DNA of 64,000 bases, from assembly GCA_905178155.1 (NCBI GenBank), contig CAJINV010000005.1, positions 9,021,222 through 9,085,221 of the forward strand, given 5' to 3'. The notes under the pieces are model-generated. The model was not told the origin of the DNA. It worked only from the letters and a program-made list of their open reading frames with translations, and searched no databases. Both the position numbers and the translations under genes were made by a program. The stretch is from Amoebophrya sp. A120. Taxonomy: Eukaryota; Sar; Dinophyceae; Syndiniales; Amoebophryaceae. Within the stretch, counting starts at the first letter, position 1, and each line of letters opens with the position of its first letter. Below, piece by piece: positions 23,628 to 33,472 of this stretch.

Positions 23628-24948
23628 TTAGCTATCGCAAGAAAAAACTGCTTCACTGACGTGAACTTGTGATGCATAGAATGGAGCACAGAACTATTTG
23701 TCTTGCTACACCTGCAAGGTATTGGATTTTTAAGCGTGTTTTTCCCTTAAAGAGCGCGCATGGCAAATTTTCTGTGTCATGTGTAGCAAACTTGTGAAGC
23801 GAATCTTGCAAAACCATCACAGTGAAACAGTTTTTTCGTGGGATATTATCGGGATGAACAGTTTTAATCAGTCTTCAAACCTCGTCAATTTTTCCGTCTT
23901 ACTAGTCAAGTAGATGATAGGAAGGAAAAACTATCTTCAGCAGGAGTTTCGTGGTTTTGTTGTGAACCGCCTTAAACACACTAGAAGAGCTGAGAAAATA
24001 CATGGCACTCCCTTGCGCATGCGCGGCACCCGTGATCATAGACAGAAAAAAAACAAGTGTGCCGTCTGGATAGATACGCATACTTTTCTGTTTGCTGATA
24101 AACCGACAACAGGGACCGAATCCTAACACGTCTTAGCGAAAGAAAAAAACATTCCAGGTAAGATTGCAAAACCGTCGTCACAACCGATGATATTCAACAT
24201 TAACACACCGAGTGCGATGTTAATCCATGCACGCGGCAAGAAGAAAAAACAAGAGCACGACGACACCTGCATTGGCAAAAGATTCTTTCACCTGCATCGA
24301 CCTGGAGAGGGAAGCATCGAATCGAAATCCGAATCTCACGTCTGTGCGTGAATGCCGCAGAAGGCTGGACTTTCGTATCTCTGTGCATGTACACTACAAA
24401 AGGTCTTGATTTGAACCAGAAACGATAAAGGAAGAAGCCGAGTTTCAGGAACGAATGCCATGCAGTTACGTACTGAGAGAAAACAACTTTGCAAGAAAGA
24501 CAACCACCGACCCGCGACCGTCTACTTAGTGGGAGGAGAGAGGAAAAAAAATGTATCAGTAGAACAGCTTCCAGCATCACATATTCTCATTCCGGTAGGA
24601 TGTCGCTTCTGGGCTCCCGTAGTTCTAATTTCTAGATCTTTCAGAAGCGAAGCAGTGGAACACGGTGGTCCCTCCAAGACCAAAAAAGAATCTCCTGACA
24701 GTTTACATTATCACAGCCTTGAGCCGAAGCTCGTTAACACGGGTGGCGCAAGGTGGTTGCTCATGTTCCTTTTTGTGTCGAACAAAGTGCCTCTTCTGCT
24801 TGCTTTTCTACTCGCTCTCGATTGCAGTAAAGAAACAACAGATTTACAGTACTCGAACTACGATACGATAATCGACAAGGAGTAGCTCGAACAGAAAGTT
24901 CCTCTGCGACATGAAAGCAAGGCATAAATCGAAAGAGCTCTAGAAAAA

Positions 24949-25006
24949 GAGCTCTGGAGAGCATTTTGTCATTGGTTTGGTACAAAGTGTAGTCTTTCCT
25001 AGTCTC
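24949..25006. repeat. Direct repeat Q, copy 1
   Basis: A segment beginning GAGCTCTGGAGAGCATT and continuing through TTGGTTTGGTACAAAGTGTA recurs almost unchanged at 26309-26366. A second pair, around the shared string ACCCGCGACCG, lies at about 24511 and 26188, in the same order. The two loci may be copies of an unrecognised ncRNA or a segmental duplication. Confidence 0.6.
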
Positions 25007-25045
25007 ACAACAACCATCAGCCATCATCCTGCTCCATCATCTTGC

Positions 25046-25306
25046 TCACGACTTGGGGCACAATTCGCACGACTCGAAGGAGCCGGAGCCGCGGCATATT
25101 TCTTCATCCACCGCATATTTTTCTGCTTTCGCTTCGGCCACGGCTTCGGAGTCGTTGATATGGGTAGAAAAAGTGAAAGGGAGCGCAGCAGCGGAGTTCG
25201 TGCATTTGGCAAACGCCGTACGCTCGACCACCAGACTCCTTTGTCCGGTGCTGTCTTGATATACAGCGCGCGCAGCGGATGCCCCCGCACCAGCAGCCGT
25301 GCCCAC
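25046..25306 (-). CDS. Uncertain small reading frame
   Basis: An 86-codon minus frame, Ala/Glu-rich with several Cys near the end. A second frame overlaps the same bases, so the coding status is open. Confidence 0.2.
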   Translation of the reverse strand: MGTAAGAGASAARAVYQDSTGQRSLVVERTAFAKCTNSAAALPFTFSTHINDSEAVAEAKAEKYAVDEEICRGSGSFESCELCPKS

Positions 25307-25660
25307 CTGTGAAGTTTCCTGTGATCGTGGTGAACAACAAATTTGGAAACTTTCATAGAGGTTACGATCCTCAAACGTAGTGGGGTGTTACCAATTGTGA
25401 ATTGCAGTATTGCGCGTATATTGGGTTCACAAACAAACCTGACATCGTGCAATCAAAAGTCCATCATCATTCCAGCATCGGTGTTCTTGTTTCCTTCATC
25501 GTGTTTACGTTCTCATGATGTAGCTGCTTACTTTTAGTTTTTGTGCGTACGATGCTATTGCGCTACTACGAGAAATGTACGATGTTCCGACTAAAATTGC
25601 TCTGCACGAATACCGATAGTATGATTGCATTTTTGCACTCAAACAGAAATCAGCTGAACG

Positions 25661-26070
25661 TCAATACCGATGACATTCCCCCGTCTCCGTATGAAATAGC
25701 ATGTAAAATATAGTAAAAATAGTAATCCTAGTAAATATTTTAGGTGCTATTCCGAAAATGAAAGTGAAAATCCTAATGGGATATACCGCACCCCCGGCAG
25801 CCGTCGCGCACATCGCCGCAGAGGCATACGCCAAGGTTACAAGAGCCTTCTCCTTTTCCACCATTCCGACTGCAGCGGCTCCGTCACTGCCGACGACGGC
25901 TTGCAGGTCCCCGGACGACGTGCTCTCCGTTGCAATGCGGGAGGCACTAGCGCCTTCATCGGAAAACTCCGTCTCCGTGGGGGGGGTGGGGGGGGCACGA
26001 GCCCGTGCACAGACGACGCGGGAAGAGCCGCGAGCGAAAACAGCGACTTCTTGACGATGCCGAAAGCCAT
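25661..26070 (-). CDS. Small secreted or membrane protein with a frame break
   Basis: Starts at ATG 26070 with a signal-like N-terminus (MAFGIVKKSLFSLAALPASS). A proline run encoded by long C runs follows (plus-strand G runs at about 25981-25996). The downstream coding frame, with an acidic Ser/Thr-rich linker, an Ala-rich hydrophobic segment and a C-terminal hydrophobic segment, lies one base out of register. A single-base change in the homopolymer would give one product of about 130 residues. This may be an assembly error, or the gene may be broken. No family recognised. Confidence 0.45.
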
Positions 26071-26308
26071 CTTGTTGAGAGAAGATTGCGTTGTAGTTTT
26101 TTCACTCAACAGATAATCTCTTGGAGAGCAAGAGCAAGAGCCACATAGCTGTAGTATGAATATCTTTGGAAGGACGACGAAAGCCAACCCGCGACCGCGT
26201 GTACTTATTCGGAAAAAAAAATGCGCCGGTAGAACACCAGTTTTCGGTATAACGTACTGTTACTCTGGTAGGAGAAATTCGACGCAGAGCTCCCTCCGCG
26301 TAAATCAA

Positions 26309-26366
26309 AAAAGCTCTGGAGAGCATTCTATCATTGGTTTGGTACAAAGTGTAGTCTTTCCTAGTT
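26309..26366. repeat. Direct repeat Q, copy 2
   Basis: Second copy of the segment at 24949, in the same orientation, just upstream of the start of the small minus-strand gene at 26070. Confidence 0.6.
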
Positions 26367-26656
26367 CAACATTGTGCATTATTTGCGCATTTTTCTTCAA
26401 TGCGCGCACTGCTTTTGCCTTCTGCACTTATCTTTTGCAGAATTTGCAAAAATCTTTCCTGTGTGTCATCAGCACCAGATCGTCATCGTATAAATCAACT
26501 TTAAATTCGCATCAACTTTTTTTGAGTATGAAAGAGCATCAACTTGTCTCGTAAACATCGTCAACTTATTCGCATCGTTACACAGCAGGATGTAGTCACC
26601 ACAACTTCCCATAGTTCGCCGTCGTACTAGTCCATCCGCATGAGAAGTTTTTTCCT

Positions 26657-29600
26657 TTACCTCTTCGCCGTCACCAGCCCCGCCGGCATTTCGCTGACCA
26701 CCCCAAGACTCCCGACCTGTTTCTCCAGTATGCATTGCAAAAGCATCGCACTAGTAGAAATCGCATTACAAATTCGGTCAGCATGACAAATGTAATTTGT
26801 TATGCTGTTTGACCTTGGGATGGAAGTTTGTAATGCATGATTGCGATTACTACGAGTACGATACTTTTGCACAGGATATCCAGCGGCTCCACCCCAATCT
26901 CCTCCACGGGCACCCCGAAGTCGACTAACCGTTTTTCGAACACATGGAGAGAATCGTTGTACTGCTTGGTCGCGAGGGCAATTTGGTACTCCAGGTCCTT
27001 GCACAGCGTGTTTTTCTGCAGCAACACAGATTCCAATTTCTGCGTTACATTCTGCACCACCATGGGGTCGAGTTTGGCGGACGCTAAAACTTCGGAAAGC
27101 TGGACCTGCTTCTGCTGGAATTCGTGCTGGAGAAGCTCGAGCTTGCGCTCCAGAACCTGACGGGGTTGTTTTTTACACGTGTTGAATGCATTCGCATTGC
27201 AAAGTGCGGAAATTTGACAGAAGTCTGTCATGCGTGAAATCAAGCAAAAGCTCGAGTTTGTCATGCGCGACATGCAAAATGAAGTAACACAACATATGCC
27301 AACTTCTATTATACAACGTTCTTGTATTCGCTCCTCTTCTTCACGTCTGCTACGCCCTTGGCAAATTCGTGGTAGAGCTCGTCCCTTTCCCTTTCCACTT
27401 TCGTGAATTTTTCGTTTGCCATCCTCCAATTGCCCCCTGCTTCCTTCAGCTCGTTTTCCAGCGATTGTGCTCGCGCGATCAAGTTCTTCAGGGCCAGTTT
27501 GTCTTTGCCGTAGCTGAAAGTAGGAGGTGATTTGTCATGCACAGTATACAACAGGGGCTACAGGAATTATAAAAGATGTTTCTCATGCGCGAAACACCAC
27601 AGGAATCATGTTTCTCATGCGCGAAACTACACTCACATCGCTAAATAAATAACTACGATTTCAGTTGCGACTGCAGCTCCTGCCTCATTTGCTCCTTCTG
27701 CTTCAGTATGCAGTGCAGAAGCATCGTACTCGTATAAATGCATCACAAATTTCCTCAGCATGAGAAATGACATTTGTAATGCTAAGCTGCCTTAAGAACA
27801 AGATTTGTAATACGTGACTGCAATACGAGTACGATACTTTTGCACAGGATATTCAGTGGCTCCGCAAGGTTTTGGTTTCCGAGTGTTAATGACTTCATTC
27901 TCTGAAGGTTGGTCCTCTCCTGGTCTTTCATTTCGGCGATCTCATCCTTCAAAGACTTTATGAGCTGCAGGTTGTCGTGAGTAATATCTGATAGAATTTC
28001 GATTTCCCGCTGTTGAAAAGTCAGAACAATGTCATGCAGAACTTCGCATCACAGACTCTGTTTCTCATGCGTGTAGTCCCCATGATGACATCAAAATATC
28101 TTCCTTCTGCTATACCGTTGTAGTAGCCCTTTATCTGGTCAAAGGCCTCCTGGTGGTTGAACAGCAGGTCGTTTTATCCTGAGTAAAAACGTCCCCACCT
28201 CAAGTTGCGAACTCTCTGTGCAACACAAATTCAGGACTTTTGGGAGCCACGCATGACAAGCTTTTTCTGCACGGTGGTGCAAGTTAGCAAGGACAGCCGC
28301 ATCACAGAGCCCTCTCCTTATCCTGTTCCCAGCATTACAAATTCTAAAACACGACGGGAAATTATGCCTCTCATAGGTAAATGCGCATTGAAAAGTGGTC
28401 CTGTAATGGCAAATCTGCATCACAACTAATGTGGCGTGGGAACGTTTTTTTCCTCAGGATACGTTTATGTGCTGGTTTTTCCTCTCTTCTATCTCGTGAA
28501 TTTCGCACTTTCGCTTCAATTCCAGGTCCCTCTGTAGCTCTTCTATCTGCTCCTCGTAGTTCTTCTCGAGTGTCCCGTGGTTCACCTCGAAGGTTTCTCG
28601 CAGCTTTTTCAGGTTTCCTGACAGAAATTAGCAGTTGGCTTGTTGAGTCAGTAATTTCATCCCGGCAGCCCTAAGGTGTACTTCTACAGCTACATCACAA
28701 GACGTCGAAAATTCAGCACTTAGAAAAGTTCAAAAAACCATCGCACAACACAACTTAGCTCTGTGAATCAAGACTTGCCATGCACTTCCGCTATGAGAGA
28801 TATCTCTTCCTTCCAACCGCTAAAATGGTGCTAACCTTGGACATCGAGAGGAAAAACTGATTATTTTGCTACTTGCCCAGACGAAAGTTTGTCATGCGGA
28901 TGAAAGGGAGCAGAGAAAGGGTTTGTCGAGCAGAAACTGCATAGAAAAACTATCAGCCAAACAAAAGATTCCGGTGGTTGCTTTGCCTCGCGCGTTGGAA
29001 CAACGACAGTGTGTAAAACCAACATCGGGAGAGAGAGCCATTGATTGCATCATAGTGAAAATTATACCTCGAATTCCTCATGCGCTAGGTCCCCTAGGTG
29101 GCGCGGCGGCCACACGAAACCACAATTTTACCCTGCACATGAACTACTTCTACACTACAAGTTGTATCAGCCAAACAAAAGATTCCGGTGGTGTTTGTGC
29201 CTCAGAAGAAAATCTACTGGTGTGCAGAAAATCATCCTCGGGAGAGAGAGCCATTGACTGCATCTTCATGATAGTTGTTCTTTGTCATGCGGGAAAGAAA
29301 AAGAGAAGAAATTTGTCGTGCACAAACAGAAACAAGCACTGCATAAAAATTATCAGCCAAACAAAAGATTCCGGTGGTGTTTGTGCCTCAGAAGAGAGTC
29401 TGCTGGTGTGCAGATAATCATCCTCGGGAGAGAGAGCCATTGATTGCATCATGATAGTAGACTGTCATGCAGAATATAAACGGGAGTGGGAAAGAAGATT
29501 TTGTCGTGCATCAAGAAGCTGCGGATACTGTCCGAAACTCGGTAAGGCGACCACTTTCATTCCAATTCGAAAGGGACTCCAGCTAGAATCGGTATTCGTG

Positions 29601-32600
29601 TTCCTCTCGGATTCCAATCCGCAACAGCATGACAAATTAGCTGTTGCAGTCTGATACTTCGGAGGAAAGGAAACTTGTCATGCAAGGTGGAATACAAGTG
29701 TAAAAACAACTTTTCAACATGCGGAAGAAACACGACCGTAGGAACAGCTTGTCAGGTGAGAAACAGGACGGTAAGACGGGACCATGGCGTGGCCTCGCTT
29801 CTATCGTGGGTGAGAGAGAACACCAGCAGTCCGGCCGGGATGAGATGAGAATGCTGGAGAGCGATAAAGAAGACTCAAGATCCGGAGATGCGCGACAAGG
29901 CAAGTAGGAGCCGAATTATAGGAAGGGAGGCAAGGGTGAGAGAGAGATGCAGAAAGCGGCGAGCAGCGAGCGGTTTCTTCAGCGGGGACTATGTTTTCCT
30001 CGGGTCAGCGGTCCCGGCGGAAGAATTGAAAAACCCCGACGGAAGGAGCGGAGAAAAGCGAACTTGTGTTGCAGAAGCTACAGCAGAACAAATTGTCAGA
30101 AACTCGGTAAGGTGACCACTTTCATCGGTACGCGATTTTGAAATCGCGATCGAAAGGGACTCCAGCTAGAATCTTGATTTTTTTTCCTCTCACATTCCAA
30201 TCTGCAACAGCATGGAAAATAATTTCTAGCCGCTACAGTCTGATACTTCGGAGGATGGGCGGGGGGAAAAAACTTGTCATGCGGCGATCGCTACGGAAGG
30301 GCTTTGTAGTTCCGCGTCGAAATGATCATGTTGCTCGGTCAAAATGCGGTGGCGATGCGGAAAACGAAAGCGCCCGGAAAACAAGCAAGCTGTGATGCGG
30401 AAAACTGCGTACAGGAAAAGCAATTTGTCATGCGGAAAGCGTAGACCAAATTGTCAGAAGCTCGGTAAGGTGACCACTTTCATCCGTACGCACCAGAAGG
30501 CACGAGCGAAAGGGACTCCAGCTAGAATCTTAAATTTCATTTCCCTCTCGCATTCCAATCCACAACAGCATGAGAAATCAGCTGTTGCAGTCTGATACTT
30601 CGGAGGGTTGATACAAGAGTCTTCCCATGCAGGGAATAGTCCAGGAAACCTTGTTGTAGTGCGACAAAAGGCAAAAATGCTTGCTTGTCTGTAACTCGGT
30701 AAGGCGACCACTCTCATCGGTACGCACCGGAAGGCACGATCGAGAGGGACTCCAGCTAGAAACAGATTTTTAGTTTCCCTCTTCTAACTCCAATCTGACG
30801 GGACACAGAAACCAGTCCAGCCAGTCTGATACGTCGGAGGATAAGATTAAGATCTTTTCGTTTGTTTCACATGCGACTTCATCATGCATAAAAGAACCAG
30901 TTTGTCATGCTTCTTCAGTCACGACACGTATTCAAAACCATTTTCGTGAATCAGTAGTGTTTTTAGGAATTGATTAGAGGTTGACTTCAGCGGTAAGAAA
31001 ACCTCAGTGGAAGGGCACCGGACATCTATGACCGGCGTGAGCATCATTGTATGGCTTTGACGTGGTCGCACTTCTGTATGACAAACAAGGTTCCAGATCC
31101 CGTTCTACGCATCACAGACTCTACTCAAGATCCACTTGTCAGACCGTTTTTTTTATCAAGGGCAATATGCATCACAAACTCTACTGCTGTCAGAAGGTTT
31201 TAAGGAATTGATTAGAGGTTGACTTCATCGGAATCTACCTCAGCGGAAGGGCACCAGGTAAAGAAAACCCGGTGTAAGCATCATGATAAGCAGCTTGGTT
31301 TTTGATTTATCTTTTTCTCAACCTTCTCGATGGCAATCTGCCTGGCAAGTCTTGATTCTGATTCTGAACTGATTTCGGTATGACACAAAAAATCGCTTAT
31401 ATATACTTTCAAACCCCACTTTCAGCATTCTCAGATCCTCCTGGTCCGCCAATTTTCTTGACTGTCCGTCCTGCTTCAGGCCGTCTTTTGCGGTATCTGT
31501 AATATGTGCGGATTTTGCGTAAAAAAAGTGGTTACTTGTCATGCGAAACTATACCGTGGATCTCCGGTGATTTGAGAACTGAGAATCTGTCGCTGCAAGT
31601 GCATCATGCGCGGCAGTAGTAAGCAGAGAAACCTTTATCAGAGTGAGCTGGGTTTACGGATTGGACTCATGGGCTCTCGCCTCATATGACCATCGTGAGA
31701 AACATCGCTTTTTCTCATCACATAAAGTCTCACGCTGTGCTGGCAAGACAGATCACTGACAAATTGTAACATTTGCAATAGAAATTATCAGAGTGAGCTG
31801 GGTTTACGGATTGGACTCATGGGCTCTCGCCTCATATGACCATCGTGAGAAACATCGCTTTTTCTCATCACATAGAATTTGTGCCGGTCTGGCAAGACAG
31901 ATCCAGGTCTACTTGTAACATTTGCAATAGAAATTGTCAGAGTGAGCTGGGTTTTACGATAATGGACTCAGAGGCTCTCGCCTCATATGACCATCGTGAG
32001 AAACTTCGCTTTTTCTCATCATGAGTACATCGGTTTTGAAAGATGCAGCGCAGCATCACATAACAAACGCAAATTCTTTTGAAAACAGTCGACACAAGCA
32101 AAAAACTCCTATACTCATTCCCGCTATCTTCGTTTTGTGGACCTCCTTTATCCCACGAAAAAAGTGTTACAGTTACACACTTGTTGAAGTTTCTGCATCA
32201 CAAAGTTGCTCGACATGGCAAAGAAAACCTGTGATGCACAGGCTATAAGGGAAAACATAGAATGACATGAAACTGGCAAGCATTTCGTGCATGACAAAGG
32301 TTGCCTGTCTAGCTTGTTTCGCACTACAATGTGTAACTGTAACACTTTTTTCTTCGCATATCCTTCTCCGCCGCTATACTCTCCTCCCCGTCCGCCACGA
32401 CTAGTCTTCGGTTGTTTTTGTGCTCGTATCCAAGTGAAAAAAGCCCCTACCCCATACTCAAAACACAATTTGTGTTGCTGGATTTGTGTACACAAATGAG
32501 CTCTGTATTGCAGCGAGAGCTTGTCGGCATATTCTAAGCCCATTCGGATGCGCATCCGGCTAGCAGCTGGGCATGAGCAACGAGGCTGCGATAGGCGAAA

Positions 32601-33472
32601 ACGCATGACAGACTGGCTACACAATGCGCCACATGGGTGCCGCTTGCCCTGTACGCAAGGCAGAGCTGATTTGTGGCCACGCATCAGCATCACAAGTTTC
32701 CTTTTCGATATGGGGAGGGGGGATTTTTCCTCACAATAGCTCGTATTCCAGGTTCAAAACCTTCTGCTCGTGCACCTTCAAGTGCGTCCTATGATCCCGT
32801 TCTATCATTTCCATTTTCGAGCACTTGTTTGCGATTTCGGACTCGCATTGCTTGACCTCGTGCTTAGTAATGTCGTAGAACCGGTGAACCTGATAAAGAG
32901 AACGATTCTTGGTAAAATTCACATTTTGCCCCATGCAAGAAGCCGTATGGTAGAGGCGATTTGTCATGCGGCATGCTCATTCAAACACAAAGTGGAACTG
33001 CGGTCGAAATTATTTCTGTTTTTATACCATGTCATTCTCCAGCTGCATGTAATTCCTTTCCTTTGCCACCTTGACTAGCCTGTACTGCAGGCCCTGAATC
33101 TTCTCTGTGAGCATTGGTATTGACAAATCCCTGACTTTATGCATTGCAAAAGTACCGCGCAAGTAGTGGGAATTGCATGGCAGATTCTACTGATAGAAGG
33201 AGCAACCAACTTTGCCATGCGGATTCAGGTTCACAAAGCACATCTGTCATGCGAGCTTGCAATGAACTACAATTACGGTGAAGCTTTAGAGCAGGATAAA
33301 ACTCCTCCGGTATCTCCTCCTCCGGTTCCTCCTCTTGCTTCTTCTTGCCTGATAATGGTTCGGAAATAATGATGAAGCCACTTTTGTCATGCGAAAAACA
33401 TATCCGCACGTTGATCGTTCATGCACGCACTGCATCACAACGACCTGCTCAATATCTACCTTTTTTCCCCAT
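26657..33472 (-). CDS. DRC4: Dynein regulatory complex subunit 4 (DRC4/GAS8)
   Basis: DRC4 is a coiled-coil core subunit of the nexin-dynein regulatory complex that links outer doublets in cilia. I recognise the family from residues such as EIHEIEERKN.HIN, QLSEVLASAKLDPMVVQ, RERDELYHEF and VPVEEIG.EPL in the right order. The start is MGKK at 33472, with a short exon, a GT donor and an acceptor just before GKKKQEEE. The stop is TAA at 26657-26659. Introners at 33138, 32427, 32149, 28175, 27707 and 26729 are removed in frame. The spliced protein is about 478 residues, the same length as animal GAS8. Ordinary GT-AG introns also occur. Two of them, 31497-32114 and about 28622-31406, carry snoRNA candidates on the coding strand, so this appears to be an snoRNA host gene. 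Confidence 0.92.
26729..26878. mobile_element. Introner family D, TSD TCCAG
   Basis: D termini (TATGCATTGCAAAAGCATCG / GCACAGGATA) with exact TCCAG repeats. It is the last DRC4 intron; excision joins VEPL to EKQVGSLG. Confidence 0.88.
27707..27851. mobile_element. Introner family D, TSD TTCAG
   Basis: D termini with exact TTCAG repeats; joins NLAEPL to KQKEQ in DRC4, colinear with homologues. Confidence 0.88.
28175..28461. mobile_element. Introner family B, TSD CGTTT
   Basis: B termini with exact CGTTT repeats. Excision gives EERKNQHIN joined to DLLFNHQEAF, colinear with GAS8 with no extra or missing residue. This is one of the best proofs of precise removal. Confidence 0.92.
28951..29062 (-). 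ncRNA. Candidate C/D-like ncRNA repeat, copy 1
   Basis: Inside the long DRC4 intron. On the minus strand a C-box-like ATGATGC is followed about 100 nt later by CTGA, with a conserved 18-nt block (CCGGAATCTTTTGTTTGG) just before it. Two more copies lie at 29163 and 29354. I could not match the guide to rRNA. Confidence 0.4.
29163..29275 (-). ncRNA. Candidate C/D-like ncRNA repeat, copy 2
   Basis: Second copy of the same unit with the conserved block before CTGATA; its C-like box is weaker. Confidence 0.4.
29354..29459 (-). ncRNA. Candidate C/D-like ncRNA repeat, copy 3
   Basis: Third copy of the same unit, with ATGATGC and CTGATA boxes on the minus strand. Confidence 0.4.
29526..29665 (-). 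ncRNA. Candidate H/ACA snoRNA, copy 1
   Basis: On the minus strand: a 5' hairpin with CAACAGC/GCTGTTG, an H-box-like ACACGA after GAGAGGA, a 3' hairpin from CTAGCTGGAGTCCC to CCTTACCGAGTTT, then ACA three bases before the end. Four copies share this plan, with the H-like and ACA boxes conserved while spacer bases vary. Confidence 0.5.
30091..30254 (-). ncRNA. Candidate H/ACA snoRNA, copy 2
   Basis: Same plan; its apical loop has a strong stem around CGCGATTTTGAAATCGCG, with AAAAAA as H-like box and GACAATT at the end. Confidence 0.5.
30449..30606 (-). ncRNA. Candidate H/ACA snoRNA, copy 3
   Basis: Same plan with H-like AAATGA and terminal GACAATT. Confidence 0.5.
30683..30840 (-). ncRNA. 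Candidate H/ACA snoRNA, copy 4
   Basis: Same plan with H-like AAACTA and terminal GACAAGC; most diverged copy. Confidence 0.45.
30983..31052 (-). ncRNA. C/D snoRNA candidate against 18S rRNA, copy 1
   Basis: On the minus strand a C-like ATGATGC (31041-31047) is followed by the guide GGTGCCCTTCC and CTGA (31004-31007). The guide is complementary to GGAAGGGCACC, a universally conserved 18S segment. A second CTGA follows at 30987-30990. Confidence 0.6.
31213..31290 (-). ncRNA. C/D snoRNA candidate against 18S rRNA, copy 2
   Basis: Second copy with ATGATGC (31278-31284), guide GGTGCCCTTCCG and CTGA (31240-31243). The region around it differs from copy 1 while the guide is unchanged. Confidence 0.6.
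31633..31727 (-). ncRNA. C/D snoRNA against 28S peptidyl-transferase region, copy 1
   Basis: On the minus strand: C box GTGATGA (31715-31721), D box CTGA (31638-31641), and between them, next to the D box, TAAACCCAGCTCACT. This is complementary to the universal large-rRNA string GTGAGCTGGGTTTA of the peptidyl-transferase centre. The fifth base from the D box points to the A of GAGC as the predicted 2'-O-methyl site. It lies within a 618-nt DRC4 intron. Confidence 0.78.
31783..31877 (-). ncRNA. C/D snoRNA against 28S peptidyl-transferase region, copy 2
   Basis: Tandem copy with C box GTGATGA (31865-31871), D box CTGA (31788-31791) and the same guide. The unit repeats about every 150 bases together with the spacer TAACATTTGCAATAGAAATT. 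Confidence 0.78.
31932..32027 (-). ncRNA. C/D snoRNA against 28S peptidyl-transferase region, copy 3
   Basis: Third copy with C box ATGATGA (32016-32022), D box CTGA (31937-31940). The part of the guide nearest the D box is unchanged; one base is inserted farther away. Confidence 0.75.
32149..32360. mobile_element. Introner family F, TSD TCCTT
   Basis: F termini (TATCCCACGAAAAAAGTG and CTTTTTTCTTCGCATA) extended by a GTAACTGTAACAC arm, with exact TCCTT repeats. Excision keeps the DRC4 frame (AAEKEVHKTK). Confidence 0.86.
32427..32738. mobile_element. Introner family C, TSD GCTCG
   Basis: C termini with exact GCTCG repeats; joins VLNLEYE to HKNNRRL in DRC4, colinear with homologues. Confidence 0.9.
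33138..33298. mobile_element. Introner family D, decayed
   Basis: The left end is a good D terminus (TATGCATTGCAAAAGTAC). The right end (GCTTTAGAGCAGGATA) is decayed and the flanks no longer match. Removal of element plus 5 bp still keeps DRC4 in frame (IPEEF to RDLSIPM). Confidence 0.7.

Larger units (their letters stand above)
23628..25660. other. Intergenic with a duplicated segment
   Basis: About 2 kb without introners. Two short segments (about 24503-24580 and 24949-25006) recur near 26183-26240 and 26309-26366. Several overlapping frames of 60-140 codons on both strands look like chance. Confidence 0.4.

Noticed and set aside
24460-24885. 141-codon plus-strand frame
   Set aside because: No start context, no family and opposite strand to all confident genes; overlaps a duplicated non-coding segment.
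28951-30840. CRISPR-like array of spaced repeats
   Set aside because: Units are over 100 bases with RNA-box structure and the genome is eukaryotic with introns.
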